64,000 nt of DNA, taken from NCBI GenBank assembly GCA_029248745.1, contig JAQWIT010000020.1:1-64000 (forward strand). Direction: 5' to 3'. This DNA is from Gammaproteobacteria bacterium. GTDB lineage: Bacteria; Pseudomonadota; Gammaproteobacteria; Nitrosococcales; Methylophagaceae. Within the stretch, counting starts at the first letter, position 1. Each line of letters opens with the position of its first letter. Positions 12,625 through 21,761 of the stretch are shown here, piece by piece. The position numbers were made by a program, and so were the translations under genes. Under the pieces are notes generated by a model that made no database searches, was not told the DNA's origin, and worked only from the letters and a program-made list of their open reading frames with translations.

Positions 12625-13062
12625 TTAATTATGCAGTAATGAAAGAGGGTAACGTTGGCCGGCTAAGTAATCAGACAGACAGTCGGCCACCAAAGGGCTA
12701 CGAATATCTGATTGCCTGTCTAAGAATGCTGAGTGGCTAAGCCAAAGGGCTTGGTGTATATCAGGATCTAGTGCCTTGTTCTTATTATGTTGACTCACTT
12801 CACCACAAAAACAATAACGAATATAAGTCTCTCCATGAGCCGCTTGCCAACGATAGATACCAACGAGATGTTCAGGTTCAAACTGCCAAGCTGTTTCCTC
12901 TTGGGTTTCTCTTCTCACAGCGTTAATGAGGCTTTCGTTATTTTCGAGGTGTCCTGCGGGCTGATTTAATGTCATTTTTCCTGCTATCATCTCTTCCACG
13001 AATAGAAAGCGTTGATTTCTTTCTATTACGGCCGCGACGGTGGTTCTTGGAGTCCAAATCAT
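12625..13062 (-). CDS. nudJ: NudJ-type Nudix phosphatase
   Basis: 145 aa. The N-terminus ([20 protein letters not shown]) and [13 protein letters not shown] align with E. coli NudJ, which hydrolyses HMP-PP and nucleoside di- and triphosphates. The Nudix box runs from GHLENNE to RRETQEET, with Ala in place of the usual Gly after EET. The end [20 protein letters not shown] is also NudJ-like, which supports this start. That start lies inside the C-terminal coding region of rluE, giving a 125-base same-strand overlap. Confidence 0.9.
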   Translation of the reverse strand: MIWTPRTTVAAVIERNQRFLFVEEMIAGKMTLNQPAGHLENNESLINAVRRETQEETAWQFEPEHLVGIYRWQAAHGETYIRYCFCGEVSQHNKNKALDPDIHQALWLSHSAFLDRQSDIRSPLVADCLSDYLAGQRYPLSLLHN

Positions 13063-13621
13063 CAGCAGATTTTAACATGGATGGGACGGTGATGGCGCGC
13101 CATTTTCCAGAGGATAAATCATCTAATGTCCATTCACCAATGGCTGCACGAACCAGACGCAATGTGGGGTAACCGACTGCTGCCGTCATACGACGAACTT
13201 GTCTATTCCTACCTTCAGTAATTTTCAGTTCTAGCCACTGTGTTGGAATCGATTGTCGTTCACGAATAGGCGGGTGGCGTTCCCATAATACCGGTGGATC
13301 GATTAACCGTGCTTCAGCAGGCAGGGTAAGTCCATCTTTTAACTCAACGCCCTCACGTAGTGTTGATAAAGCGGCTTCAGTCGGGATATTTTCTACTAGT
13401 ACCCAATAGGTTTTAGCGAGTTTAAATTTGGGGCTACTAATGTGGTGTTGCAGGGAGCCGGAATCAGTGAGCAATAATAAACCTTCACTGTCTCTATCAA
13501 GGCGGCCAGCAGGGTAGACGTCACGAATTGGAATAAAGCCTTTCAATGTTTGTCTATCAGACTCATCAGTAAACTGGCTTAGCACATCGAAGGGTTTGTT
13601 GAATAAAATGAGTTGTGGCAT
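12938..13621 (-). CDS. rluE: 23S rRNA pseudouridine synthase RluE-like
   Basis: 227 aa of the RsuA/RluE group, which makes one pseudouridine in 23S rRNA (U2457 in E. coli). There is no S4 domain. The start [17 protein letters not shown] and catalytic motif [14 protein letters not shown] (nucleophile Asp42) are clear, followed by [19 protein letters not shown]. The E. coli protein ends just after the segment matching GKWRAI near residue 173. Here a Lys/Arg-rich tail of about 45 residues follows, and residues 187-227 are encoded out of frame over the start of nudJ. Confidence 0.92.
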   Translation of the reverse strand: MPQLILFNKPFDVLSQFTDESDRQTLKGFIPIRDVYPAGRLDRDSEGLLLLTDSGSLQHHISSPKFKLAKTYWVLVENIPTEAALSTLREGVELKDGLTLPAEARLIDPPVLWERHPPIRERQSIPTQWLELKITEGRNRQVRRMTAAVGYPTLRLVRAAIGEWTLDDLSSGKWRAITVPSMLKSADDLDSKNHRRGRNRKKSTLSIRGRDDSRKNDIKSARRTPRK

Positions 13622-13814
13622 AGGTTTTAGGGTTCTGGTGTATCACCGGTTAGGGGTATGATAAAGTAAACACTTTCTATAAACTAATGTTGTTTTAATC
13701 AGCCAGAGTATCAGAAAAAACGCTATAGTCGCGTAAATACTCAAAAGGATGTCGTATTATAAGCTGCAGTAATACTGCTGCGGCCTTTACCTAATATCAA
13801 TGTAAGGAATAAAA

Positions 13815-14297
13815 ATGAAAGTCGCACAAAACGCAGTCGTCGTGATTGATTACACTTTAAAAGACAATGCTGGTGAAGTGATTGATAGCTCTGAAGGCGC
13901 GGGACCATTAGCTTATTTACATGGTGCAGGTAATATTGTCGAAGGTTTAGAAGAAGCATTAGAAGGTCAAGAAGCAGGCGCTGAAGTGCATGCCAGTATT
14001 GAGCCTGCTAAAGCCTATGGTGAGCGTCATGAAGATATGAAGCAAGACGTACCAAAAGAATTATTTGGTGGTGTTGAGAATATTGAGCAAGGCATGCAGT
14101 TCCAATCTGAAACAGAACAAGGTCCTGTGTTAGTCACTGTTGTTCAAGTAACAGATGAAATGGTCACTGTTGATGGCAATCATCCTTTAGCGGGTGTTCA
14201 CTTGAACTTTGATGTCACAGTACGTGAAGTACGTGAAGCAACAGCAGAAGAATTAGAACATGGACATGTTCATGGTGAAGGCGGTCAGCCACAATAG
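13815..14297 (+). CDS. SlyD-like FKBP peptidyl-prolyl isomerase
   Basis: 160 aa with an FKBP fold interrupted by an IF (insert-in-flap) chaperone domain. The start VVVIDYTLKDNAGEVID and LAYLHGAGNIVEGLEEALEG are the FKBP part, AYGERHEDMKQDVP leads into the insert, and HPLAGVHLNFDVTVREVR closes the isomerase domain. The short tail with HGHVHGEGG is a reduced form of the SlyD metal-binding tail. It has its own strong terminator, so it is probably monocistronic. A clean TAAGGA-type ribosome site precedes the start. Confidence 0.92.
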   Translation: MKVAQNAVVVIDYTLKDNAGEVIDSSEGAGPLAYLHGAGNIVEGLEEALEGQEAGAEVHASIEPAKAYGERHEDMKQDVPKELFGGVENIEQGMQFQSETEQGPVLVTVVQVTDEMVTVDGNHPLAGVHLNFDVTVREVREATAEELEHGHVHGEGGQPQ

Positions 14298-14318
14298 TCG
14301 TTACTTTAAACAGTCCAG

Positions 14319-14347
14319 AAAAAGGCAGACTTCAGGTCTGCCTTTTT
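14319..14347 (+). terminator. Intrinsic terminator of the SlyD-like gene
   Basis: Perfect 12-bp stem AAAAAGGCAGAC / GTCTGCCTTTTT with a TTCAG loop and terminal T-run, 21 bases after the stop codon. Confidence 0.93.
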
Positions 14348-14371
14348 AGTTCATTAAGTCAAAAGAAAACT

Positions 14372-15280
14372 ATGCAAACAGAACAAAAATTAAACGCTGA
14401 TTTTGCAATTCAGGAACAATTGCATTTTGAATCACACGGTTCTGGTGTTGTGATGGCAGTGATTGATAATCAGTATGGTAAAGCCATGGTCTCGAACTAC
14501 GGTGGCCATATTGTGTCCTATCAGCCGAAAGGTCAGGCAGAAAATGTCTTCTTTCTAAGTGAACAGTCTGAGTATGGTGCGGGTAAGGCGATCAGGGGAG
14601 GAACACCGATTTGCTGGCCATGGTTTGCTGATGATACCTCTGGGCTTGGCCGGCCAGCACATGGCTTTGCAAGGCGGTTATTATGGCAAGTGGCAACAAC
14701 ACTTACCCATGATGATGGCAGTACCACCATTCAGCTTAAGTTAACGAGTGATGAAATAACATTAGCAGTGTGGGCACATGCTTTTGAGTTAACGATGGAA
14801 ATAACAGTTGGCGCGTCTTTAACCCTAGCATTGACGACGAAAAATATCGGTGAAAAACCAATGGAAATCAGCCAAGCGTTACATACCTATTTTAATATCA
14901 GTGATACAGCCGCAATCAGTATTCAAGATCTAGATAATGTGCCGTACTTGAATAAACTGAAGGACTTTTCACAAGAACAAGAAGATGGAAATGTCACTGT
15001 CCATGGCGAAATAGATAGAGTTTATTTTGATGTGCCCAAGACAGTTCGGTTATTTGATAAAGGTTATCAACGTGAGATTGTGATTAACGGTGAAGGAAGT
15101 AATACCACCGTAGTCTGGAACCCAGGTCCTGAAACCATCAAGTCTCTGTCAGATATTCCTGCAACCTCTCATCAATCCTTTATCTGTATAGAAACGGCTA
15201 ATGCAGCAAAGGATTTAATTACCTTAGAGCAAGGACAGTCTCATTGTTTGAAAGCAGAGTATCTAGTTAAAAGCCGCTAG
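14372..15280 (+). CDS. D-hexose-6-phosphate mutarotase (YeaD family)
   Basis: 302-aa aldose-1-epimerase-like enzyme that interconverts hexose-6-phosphate anomers. Seen are GGHIVSYQPKG, the phosphate-binding IRGGTPICWPWF, the catalytic histidines in RPAHGFAR and ALHTYFNI, and the general-base Glu in FICIETAN. It is convergent with nudF, only five bases apart, with no obvious terminator between them. Confidence 0.9.
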   Translation: MQTEQKLNADFAIQEQLHFESHGSGVVMAVIDNQYGKAMVSNYGGHIVSYQPKGQAENVFFLSEQSEYGAGKAIRGGTPICWPWFADDTSGLGRPAHGFARRLLWQVATTLTHDDGSTTIQLKLTSDEITLAVWAHAFELTMEITVGASLTLALTTKNIGEKPMEISQALHTYFNISDTAAISIQDLDNVPYLNKLKDFSQEQEDGNVTVHGEIDRVYFDVPKTVRLFDKGYQREIVINGEGSNTTVVWNPGPETIKSLSDIPATSHQSFICIETANAAKDLITLEQGQSHCLKAEYLVKSR

Positions 15281-15285
15281 GATTT

Positions 15286-15897
15286 TTAAGCAGGACTTTG
15301 CCATTGTTGGCGTAATGAATCACGATTGATATAAAGCCATTGCAAGGCGATAATTGGGATGGCGGATAAAATTTTGCCCTCGAGCAATAACTGATATGCA
15401 GTATCAAATTTCATTGCAGTTACAGAAATATCTTCGTCTTCTGATGCTAAGCCATGTAAACCACCCACGTCAAGGGTATCGATTTTGCCACAGAATAATG
15501 TGAGCAATTCTGATGTGCCCCCAGGTGAAGTAAAAAACTCGTTAATTTTAATTAGTGTCTCAATGTTGCAGTTCGCTTCTTCTAGCGATTCTCTGTGAGC
15601 CACATTTTCAGCGGTTTCACCTTCTTCAATAGCACCGGAAACAATCTCTAACAGCCAAGCTTGTTCTTCAGATAGCTGAAGTGCACCCATACGAAATTGC
15701 TCGATCATCACAACTTCATCACGGTCAGGGTCGTAAAGTAAGACCGCAGCACAGTTGCCACGATGAAAAACTTCACGGTTAATCGTTTGGCTCCAACCAC
15801 CTTTGTATAAGGTGTGTCTAAGCTCAAACCGTTTTACACTAAAAAAACCATGAAAAGGCGTGGTTTCACTCAATATTTCAATTTTTTTTTCAGCCAT
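15286..15897 (-). CDS. nudF: ADP-ribose pyrophosphatase
   Basis: 203-aa Nudix hydrolase that cleaves ADP-ribose to AMP and ribose-5-phosphate. It matches E. coli NudF: REVFHRGNCAAVLLYDPDRD, VVMIEQFRMGAL, the Nudix box from GAIEEGE to RESLEEA, TSPGGTSE and GLASEDEDISV. The position after EEA that is often Gly is Asn here. It is separated by 38 bases from the DUF3108 gene on the same strand, which would be transcribed after it only if the order were reversed, so the two are probably independent. Confidence 0.93.
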   Translation of the reverse strand: MAEKKIEILSETTPFHGFFSVKRFELRHTLYKGGWSQTINREVFHRGNCAAVLLYDPDRDEVVMIEQFRMGALQLSEEQAWLLEIVSGAIEEGETAENVAHRESLEEANCNIETLIKINEFFTSPGGTSELLTLFCGKIDTLDVGGLHGLASEDEDISVTAMKFDTAYQLLLEGKILSAIPIIALQWLYINRDSLRQQWQSPA

Positions 15898-15935
15898 TAA
15901 GTAAACCCTGTGGAAGTGAGATAAATTGGGAAGGA

Positions 15936-16679
15936 CTATTTGTCTGCAAGCGGGGAAAAAGCATTCTGACTAGCAATACCAGATAAACGTCGGATGCTTG
16001 CGGTAAAGACAGTACCATCTTTTTCGATATGTTCGAGCATGACAGGCAGGTAATTTAAACTGGGGGCACACCAAAGCGTTGTCTTACGATCTTTGGGGCG
16101 ATTGCGTTCACGTGTGAGTTTTATCGTTTCAATATCACCTAGCGGTGTAGAGACGGTCTCTCGGCTAATTTCAGTGATTTTATATTGCTTTATTTTACCA
16201 CCATCGGCAATCTGGTAATTAAACTCGTGGAGGTCTGCAGACAAATCTGTCATCAGTGCGAGTTGGTAAACAAGCTTATCTAATGTGCCTTCTGTTAGCG
16301 TTAACGACCAAGGACGTTTTTTGTCATCGATATGGAGTTGCTGCTGTCCCCAGTCAAAGTACAAAGCCATGTATTTGTCTTTTTTGGCGCCGGTACGAAT
16401 ATAACGATAACGCTGGGGAACAATGGTATTGTCTTGGTGTTGATACAAACTCGTTTCAACGATTTTTTCAGGTTTAAAAAAGGCGAAAACACCTTTGGCC
16501 TGGGTTTGGGATTTAAAGAGGCGATTGCCATCAGCTTGGGTAACGAGGCTACGTTTCAGTTCACCAGCTTGAATGCCATTAAGTCGAATTACGTAATTAG
16601 CAGAAAAATCAGGTAAAGCTTGTGCGAACAGCGTCGAAGAAAACACGAGGAATATGGAGGAAATAAGACATCTGTTCAT
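15936..16679 (-). CDS. DUF3108 exported protein
   Basis: 247 aa. I use the internal ATG that gives a proper signal peptide (MNRCLISSIFLVFSSTLFAQ) and a 13-base gap after purN; the frame stays open 17 codons further upstream. DUF3108 features are FSANYVIRLNGIQAGE at the mature start, KGVFAFFKPEKIVETS, and TLWCAPSLNYLPVMLEHIEK near the end. The function is unknown; the family is a periplasmic beta-rich protein commonly found downstream of purN in gammaproteobacteria. Confidence 0.85.
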   Translation of the reverse strand: MNRCLISSIFLVFSSTLFAQALPDFSANYVIRLNGIQAGELKRSLVTQADGNRLFKSQTQAKGVFAFFKPEKIVETSLYQHQDNTIVPQRYRYIRTGAKKDKYMALYFDWGQQQLHIDDKKRPWSLTLTEGTLDKLVYQLALMTDLSADLHEFNYQIADGGKIKQYKITEISRETVSTPLGDIETIKLTRERNRPKDRKTTLWCAPSLNYLPVMLEHIEKDGTVFTASIRRLSGIASQNAFSPLADK

Positions 16680-16692
16680 GGGGAAATAGCGA

Positions 16693-17283
16693 TTATAAAG
16701 CCCGCTCCTGAATAATTTTCTTGATGGCATTAGGATATAGCTGATGCTCTTGAATCAAAACCCGTTTCGCCAATGTTTGTGCATCATCGTCAGCTAAAAC
16801 AGGCACCTTTGCCTGTAATACAATAGGGCCGTCATCAAGTTCAGCGGTGACAAAATGAACCGTCGCGCCATGTTCTGACGCTTTTGCATCGATAGCACGC
16901 TGATGGGTATTCAAGCCTTTGAATTGGGGTAACAGAGAAGGGTGAATATTGAGTAACTTATTGGCATAGTGGTTAACGAAATCAGCAGTCAGAATTCGCA
17001 TAAATCCAGCAAGAATCACTAAGTGTGGATTAAAACGGTCAACGGTTTCGGCTAAAGCGCGATCAAAGCTGTCACGATCTTGATATTCAGTATGGTCAAC
17101 AACAGCAGTGGGAATACCGCGGTCTGCGGCTGCAACTGAGCCCGTGGCATCTGGGCGGTTACTAATAACAGCGACAATATCAGCATCGAGTTGGTTTGCA
17201 TCAATGGCTTCGATAATGGAAACCATATTACTACCACGACCAGAAATAAGGATAACGAGCCTAGCCCGTCCGTTACTTATCAC
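16693..17283 (-). CDS. purN: Phosphoribosylglycinamide formyltransferase
   Basis: 196-aa GAR transformylase using 10-formyl-THF. Motifs are LISGRGSNMVSIIEAI at the N-terminus, the catalytic region ILAGFMRILTADFV, the Asn-His-Asp triad in LLNIHPSLLPQFKG and HFVTAELDDGPIVLQ. It follows purM by five bases. Confidence 0.96.
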   Translation of the reverse strand: MISNGRARLVILISGRGSNMVSIIEAIDANQLDADIVAVISNRPDATGSVAAADRGIPTAVVDHTEYQDRDSFDRALAETVDRFNPHLVILAGFMRILTADFVNHYANKLLNIHPSLLPQFKGLNTHQRAIDAKASEHGATVHFVTAELDDGPIVLQAKVPVLADDDAQTLAKRVLIQEHQLYPNAIKKIIQERAL

Positions 17284-17288
17284 TGTTA

Positions 17289-18353
17289 TTACTCAATAAT
17301 CACCTGAGGCGTTGCATTTTCAGCAGCGACAATATGACCAATTTGAACTGCTGTCTCACCTGAATCTGCTAATAGTGATAGCGTTTGTTCAACATCAGAC
17401 TCATCAACGCAAACCACCATCCCAATACCATTATTAAAGGTCCGGTACATTTCCTCATCAACGATATTGCCTTGTTTTTGTAGCCAGTCAAAAATAACCG
17501 GGCGTTGCCAGCTATTTGCAGCAATAACAGCATTAACGTTGTCTGGTAAAACACGCGGTATATTTTCTAATAAACCACCACCGGTGATATGAGATAAAGC
17601 ATGGATATCGACTTTTTCATGTAGTGCCAATAGCGACTTAACATAAATTCGGGTAGGGGCTAATAAGTGTTCGCCCAGCGATTTATCACCGAGCTGGGAT
17701 GAGAGTGATTGGCCGCTTCGTTCGAGTACTTTACGGATAAGAGAATAACCATTCGAGTGTGGGCCAGATGATGCTAAACCGATGAGTACATCACTAGCCT
17801 TGACCTGGCTGCCATCAATAACTCGTTCTTTTTCGACAACGCCAACACAAAAACCGGCTAAGTCATAATCACCATCTTCATACATACTCGGCATTTCAGC
17901 GGTTTCACCACCAACCAATGCAGCACCAGAAAGTTGACAACCATCAGCAATACCAGAAACAACTGAGGTCGCAACATCAATATCAAGCTTGCTGGTAGCG
18001 TAATAATCCAAGAAGAAGAGCGGTTCTGCGCCTAAGACGATAATGTCATTGACACACATAGCGACTAAGTCTATGCCAATAGTGTCATGAATATCAGATT
18101 CAATAGCTAAACGGAGTTTTGTTCCTACGCCGTCTGTACCTGAGACAAGTATTGGGTGTTTGTATCGATCAACAGGAAGCTCAAATAAGCCACCAAAACC
18201 GCCAAGGCCGGCCATAACACCAGGCCGGCGTGTTTCGGCGGCAAGAGGCTTAATACGATCGACTAAGGCATTACCGGCCTGAATATCAACTCCGGCATCG
18301 CGGTAACTCAAAGATGAGGGTGATGAAGAGTCAGAGTCGGTGGCTTTGGTCAT
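17289..18353 (-). CDS. purM: Phosphoribosylformylglycinamidine cyclo-ligase
   Basis: AIR synthetase, 354 aa. Motifs are [20 protein letters not shown], the glycine loop [53 protein letters not shown] and [16 protein letters not shown]. It begins with a Ser-rich 13-residue N-terminal tail. It is first gene of purM-purN-DUF3108 and divergent from the DUF2066 gene across 64 bases, a layout common in gammaproteobacteria. Confidence 0.97.
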   Translation of the reverse strand: MTKATDSDSSSPSSLSYRDAGVDIQAGNALVDRIKPLAAETRRPGVMAGLGGFGGLFELPVDRYKHPILVSGTDGVGTKLRLAIESDIHDTIGIDLVAMCVNDIIVLGAEPLFFLDYYATSKLDIDVATSVVSGIADGCQLSGAALVGGETAEMPSMYEDGDYDLAGFCVGVVEKERVIDGSQVKASDVLIGLASSGPHSNGYSLIRKVLERSGQSLSSQLGDKSLGEHLLAPTRIYVKSLLALHEKVDIHALSHITGGGLLENIPRVLPDNVNAVIAANSWQRPVIFDWLQKQGNIVDEEMYRTFNNGIGMVVCVDESDVEQTLSLLADSGETAVQIGHIVAAENATPQVIIE

Positions 18354-18417
18354 TTGCTAATCCTGAAGTAAAAAGTCGGCATTCACGCCCGTAAAAACAG
18401 CATGATAGAATACCATA

Positions 18418-19194
18418 ATGTCTAGATTATTTTTTGTGCTAATTTCCCTGATGGGCACAACGAGCTTCGCTGCAGAGGTGGCTGATCTCTGTCAATCGCA
18501 CACAGCAATATCAAGCCAAAATGAAGTGGAAAGGCAACGTACAACAGCCACGATTTTACAGCAGGTGCTAGTCAAAGTTGTTGGTAAGCAATCAGCCTTA
18601 GCAAAAAAAGATTTAAGTGGTCTACTGGAACAAGCGGATCAATTTGTCACACACTATGCTCATGAGCGTGATCCGGTATGTGCCAATCAACAATTACGGT
18701 TAACGTTCAATGAAAAAGCCTTGAATCAGGTGCTATCAGCGATGGGCTTACTTAGTTGGCATAAGTCGAGGCCAGAAAGTCTCATTTGGTTAGTGTTTAG
18801 TAATGGTAATAGCCAAAGAATACTGGGGGCAGAAGATCAAGGGTCTACAGCCTATCAGGTAGTAAAGCAGGCAGCGCGACAACGCGGCCTACCCATTTTT
18901 TTACCGCTAATGGATTTACAAGATCAGCATCAACTCCGTTTTACTCAGTCAGCGTTAACAATGGACGAAGACAGTCCCTTTGTTCAACCATCAAGACGAT
19001 ATGGTGCTGATATCATCATATTGGCAAGCGTAGTGACACATCAACAGGATGTCTCGATAACTTGGCAATGGTTAAAAGAAGGCGAGTTACAACGCTATCA
19101 AAGTGAGGGTGAATTAAGCTCGGCACTTTCGGAAGGTGTAAATATGCTTGCAGATGCCTTAGCGGGTGAATTTGCCGTTGTCGATACAAAATGA
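18418..19194 (+). CDS. DUF2066 exported protein, main part
   Basis: 258 aa with a signal peptide (LFFVLISLMGTTSFAAEV). The blocks ILQQVLVKVVGKQSAL, LRLTFNEKALNQVLSAMG, RPESLIWLVFSNGNSQRIL, RRYGADIIILASVV and WLKEGELQRYQSEGE fit DUF2066, a periplasmic family of unknown role. Homologues are usually longer, and the missing C-terminal part appears to be encoded next door in another frame. The reading ends at a TGA overlapping the next ATG (AAAATGA), so this may be a split gene or a frameshift. Confidence 0.75.
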   Translation: MSRLFFVLISLMGTTSFAAEVADLCQSHTAISSQNEVERQRTTATILQQVLVKVVGKQSALAKKDLSGLLEQADQFVTHYAHERDPVCANQQLRLTFNEKALNQVLSAMGLLSWHKSRPESLIWLVFSNGNSQRILGAEDQGSTAYQVVKQAARQRGLPIFLPLMDLQDQHQLRFTQSALTMDEDSPFVQPSRRYGADIIILASVVTHQQDVSITWQWLKEGELQRYQSEGELSSALSEGVNMLADALAGEFAVVDTK

Positions 19195-19433
19195 TCATTC
19201 TTGATATTAAAGATTTTACAGATTATTCGAGAGTACAATCCTATGTGAATGGCTTACAAACAGTGTCACAAGTCGAGATTGTGAGTTTGAAAGATAAGCA
19301 GCTTGATTTAAAATTACGCCTAGCATCTGGCTTGACACTATTTAATCAAGTGATACAAAGTGATGGCCTGTTAATGGAAGAACGTGCTGAAAAACAACAA
19401 CCCAATTCAGACATTATTTATTATCGGTTATGA
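19191..19433 (+). CDS. DUF2066 C-terminal part (split or coupled)
   Basis: 80 aa (LDIKDFTDYSRVQSYVNGLQ, VEIVSLKDKQLDLKLRLASG). This resembles the C-terminal repeat-like region of DUF2066 proteins. The ATG overlaps the upstream stop, and one extra A in the four-A run at 19188-19191 would fuse the two frames. It has no signal peptide of its own, so as a separate product it would stay in the cytoplasm. It overlaps the following gene by ATGA. Confidence 0.55.
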   Translation: MIILDIKDFTDYSRVQSYVNGLQTVSQVEIVSLKDKQLDLKLRLASGLTLFNQVIQSDGLLMEERAEKQQPNSDIIYYRL

Positions 19434-19990
19434 CATTGACTAGAAAAGATATTCCCAATTTAATTTCTATTCTCCGTATCTTACTCGTGATACCGGTGAT
19501 TGCCGCGCTGAGGGAGCACCAGTTTGGTTTGGCGATGGTGTTATTTGCTATCGCTGGTATTTCAGATGCATTAGATGGGTTTCTGGCCAAACATTATCAT
19601 TGGGAATCACGCTTAGGATCTATCCTAGACCCTTTAGCTGATAAATTATTATTGGTAGCGAGTTTTGCAACATTAACATGGTTAGGTTTTTTACCCAGTT
19701 GGTTACTGTGGCTAGTCCTGGGTAGGGATATTATGATTGTGTTTGGAGTCTTATCCTATCACTACCTATTTGGGAAAGTTAAAGTACATCCAGTTTGGAG
19801 TAGTAAAATAAACACGTTATTTCAAATAGTATTGGTATTTGCTGTCATAGTGCAGCATTATGCTGGCCTAGCCATTCAAGATTGGATTGTAATAGGGATA
19901 TCATTGGTAGTCGTCAGTGTCGTTATCAGTGGCGCAGAATACATTTTAATTTGGGGAAGTCGGGCATGGCAGCAGCACAAGAGCAATTAG
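19430..19990 (+). CDS. CDP-alcohol phosphatidyltransferase family protein
   Basis: 186-aa integral membrane enzyme. The diagnostic motif runs from DALDGFLAK to GSILDPLADK, matching the DxxDGxxAR...G...DxxxD pattern. The N-terminal NLISILRILLVIPVIAAL and several hydrophobic segments also fit. Such enzymes transfer phosphatidyl groups to glycerol-3-phosphate or other alcohols. It could be a PgsA-type enzyme or a cardiolipin-synthase relative, and I cannot decide between them. It lies in the conserved run with DUF2066, PerM and Hda. Confidence 0.88.
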   Translation: MTLTRKDIPNLISILRILLVIPVIAALREHQFGLAMVLFAIAGISDALDGFLAKHYHWESRLGSILDPLADKLLLVASFATLTWLGFLPSWLLWLVLGRDIMIVFGVLSYHYLFGKVKVHPVWSSKINTLFQIVLVFAVIVQHYAGLAIQDWIVIGISLVVVSVVISGAEYILIWGSRAWQQHKSN

Positions 19991-21054
19991 TTTCTGACGC
20001 ACATAAGCTGTTTCTGATCGTCGCAACATTAGCATTTGGCTGGGTGTTTTATTTATTAGCACCGGTTTTAATGCCTTTTTTCATCGCTGCTTTATTTGCT
20101 TATCTCGGTGACCCTATCGTCGATAAACTCGAGAGCAAAAACTTATCTCGTTCCTTATCGGTTTCAATTGTTTTTGCCGTATTGTTAACAGTAGGGTTAG
20201 TGTTGTTTTTAGTGCTGCTACCGCTATTAACAGCACAAGTGGGGGCATTGTTCAAACGTCTGCCTGAATACTTAGCCATTTTTCAATCAACGACGATTCC
20301 TTGGCTAGGGTCAATGGGTTTTCCAGTAGAGATTTTTGATGTCAGCAGTATTAAACAAAGTTTTGTCGAATACTGGACTAATGTCAGTCAAGTGGCGGGC
20401 AGTTTATTCAGTTATATGACACGTTCGGGTTTGGCGATTTTACAGTGGTTAACCAATCTGATTTTAGTCCCAGTATTAACATTCTATTTACTCAGAGATT
20501 GGGATGAGATTGTGGCTCAGTTTCGTGCCTTATTACCACGTCGTTATGCTAAGCAACTTATTATTTTATCGTTAGAGTGCGATGAAATGTTAGCAGCATT
20601 TATTCGGGGCCAACTAATGGTGATGTTAGCACTGGCTATTATTTACACACTTGGATTGAGTTTCATCGGTCTTGAGTTAGCATTATTACTGGGCGTCATT
20701 GCAGGTATTGTGAGTTTCGTCCCATACCTAGGGCTGATTGTTGGAATAGGTTTATCTGGCGTTGCAGCATTTTTTCAGTTTCATGAATGGATGCCAGTGA
20801 TTATGGTAGCGGCTGTCTTTGGTGTGGCCCAGGTAATAGAAGGGGTGGTGCTAACGCCCCGTTTTGTTGGTGAACGTATTGGGCTACATCCTGTTGCAGT
20901 CTTGTTTGCTGTGATGGCGGGTGCACAACTATTTGGGTTTATCGGTGTGCTACTAGCTTTGCCTGTTGCAGCTGTTGTAATGGTGCTATTACGTCACACC
21001 CACAAACGTTATTTGGATAGCGAACTCTATTCTGTTGATAACGAGCAGGTCTGA
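19966..21054 (+). CDS. perM: AI-2E/PerM family transporter
   Basis: 362 aa with about eight membrane segments (FLIVATLAFGWVFYLL, VSIVFAVLLTVGLVLFLVLL, ILQWLTNLILVPVLTFYLL and others). Family blocks are LRDWDEIVAQFRALLP, FIRGQLMVMLALAIIY, VPYLGLIVGIGLSG and VVLTPRFVGERIGLHPV. The substrate is unknown; some relatives export AI-2 or act as sodium/proton antiporters. The chosen ATG overlaps the previous gene by 25 bases. In-frame codons reach further upstream but lie inside that gene. Confidence 0.88.
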   Translation: MAAAQEQLVSDAHKLFLIVATLAFGWVFYLLAPVLMPFFIAALFAYLGDPIVDKLESKNLSRSLSVSIVFAVLLTVGLVLFLVLLPLLTAQVGALFKRLPEYLAIFQSTTIPWLGSMGFPVEIFDVSSIKQSFVEYWTNVSQVAGSLFSYMTRSGLAILQWLTNLILVPVLTFYLLRDWDEIVAQFRALLPRRYAKQLIILSLECDEMLAAFIRGQLMVMLALAIIYTLGLSFIGLELALLLGVIAGIVSFVPYLGLIVGIGLSGVAAFFQFHEWMPVIMVAAVFGVAQVIEGVVLTPRFVGERIGLHPVAVLFAVMAGAQLFGFIGVLLALPVAAVVMVLLRHTHKRYLDSELYSVDNEQV

Positions 21055-21056
21055 TT

Positions 21057-21761
21057 TTGTCTGCTACTCAAATTCCATTGCGGCTGAATCCGCAAGAGCT
21101 CTATCGAATAACAAATTTTCACTTTAGCCAACAGGAATTAGCGGATGTGGTGGATTCTTTTTGTAAAGAAACCTTGCCTCGGTTCCTGTATTTATGGGGT
21201 GATGGTTCATCAGGCAAGACCCATTTATCATTAGCGATTATCGATAAAGCACAAGCCAATCAGAAAAAAGCACTGTATTTACCTTTAGCGGAATTAGTAA
21301 AGACAGCTTCACCGGAAGTTTTACAATCTCTAGAAAATTTAGATTTGGTTTGTTTAGATGAATTAGAAGCCATGGCGAATAATAAACAATGGCAAGAGGG
21401 TTTATTTCATTGTTTTAATAGACTGCAGGATTCAGGATGTCAGCTTTTAGTGACATCACGGCATAATCCTGCAACGTTGGAGATACAATTAGCAGATCTA
21501 AGATCACGCTTAGCGACCGGATTGGTCTATCAGTTAGAGAGCTTAGATGATAATGCCAAAGAACAAGTCATGATTATGCAGGCAAAGGCACGAGGATTAG
21601 ATATGCCAAGCGATGTCGCGCAATATTTGTTACGGCATCATAGTCGTGACTTAATTGAGCTGGTCCATTTTTTACACGTTCTAGATAAAGCCTCACTAGC
21701 AGCAAAACGCCGTCTGACCATTCCATTCGTACGCCAGGTATTACATTATGGCCAGAACTGA
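21057..21761 (+). CDS. hda: DnaA regulatory inactivator Hda
   Basis: 234-aa AAA+ protein lacking the DNA-binding domain of DnaA. With the DNA-loaded beta clamp it promotes ATP hydrolysis by DnaA. The clamp-binding hexapeptide QIPLRL is at residues 5-10, matching the E. coli QLSLPL position, which supports the TTG start two bases after the perM stop. The Walker A GDGSSGKTH is near residue 48, Walker B is LDLVCLDELEAM, and it ends RRLTIPFVRQVLHYG. Confidence 0.92.
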   Translation: MSATQIPLRLNPQELYRITNFHFSQQELADVVDSFCKETLPRFLYLWGDGSSGKTHLSLAIIDKAQANQKKALYLPLAELVKTASPEVLQSLENLDLVCLDELEAMANNKQWQEGLFHCFNRLQDSGCQLLVTSRHNPATLEIQLADLRSRLATGLVYQLESLDDNAKEQVMIMQAKARGLDMPSDVAQYLLRHHSRDLIELVHFLHVLDKASLAAKRRLTIPFVRQVLHYGQN

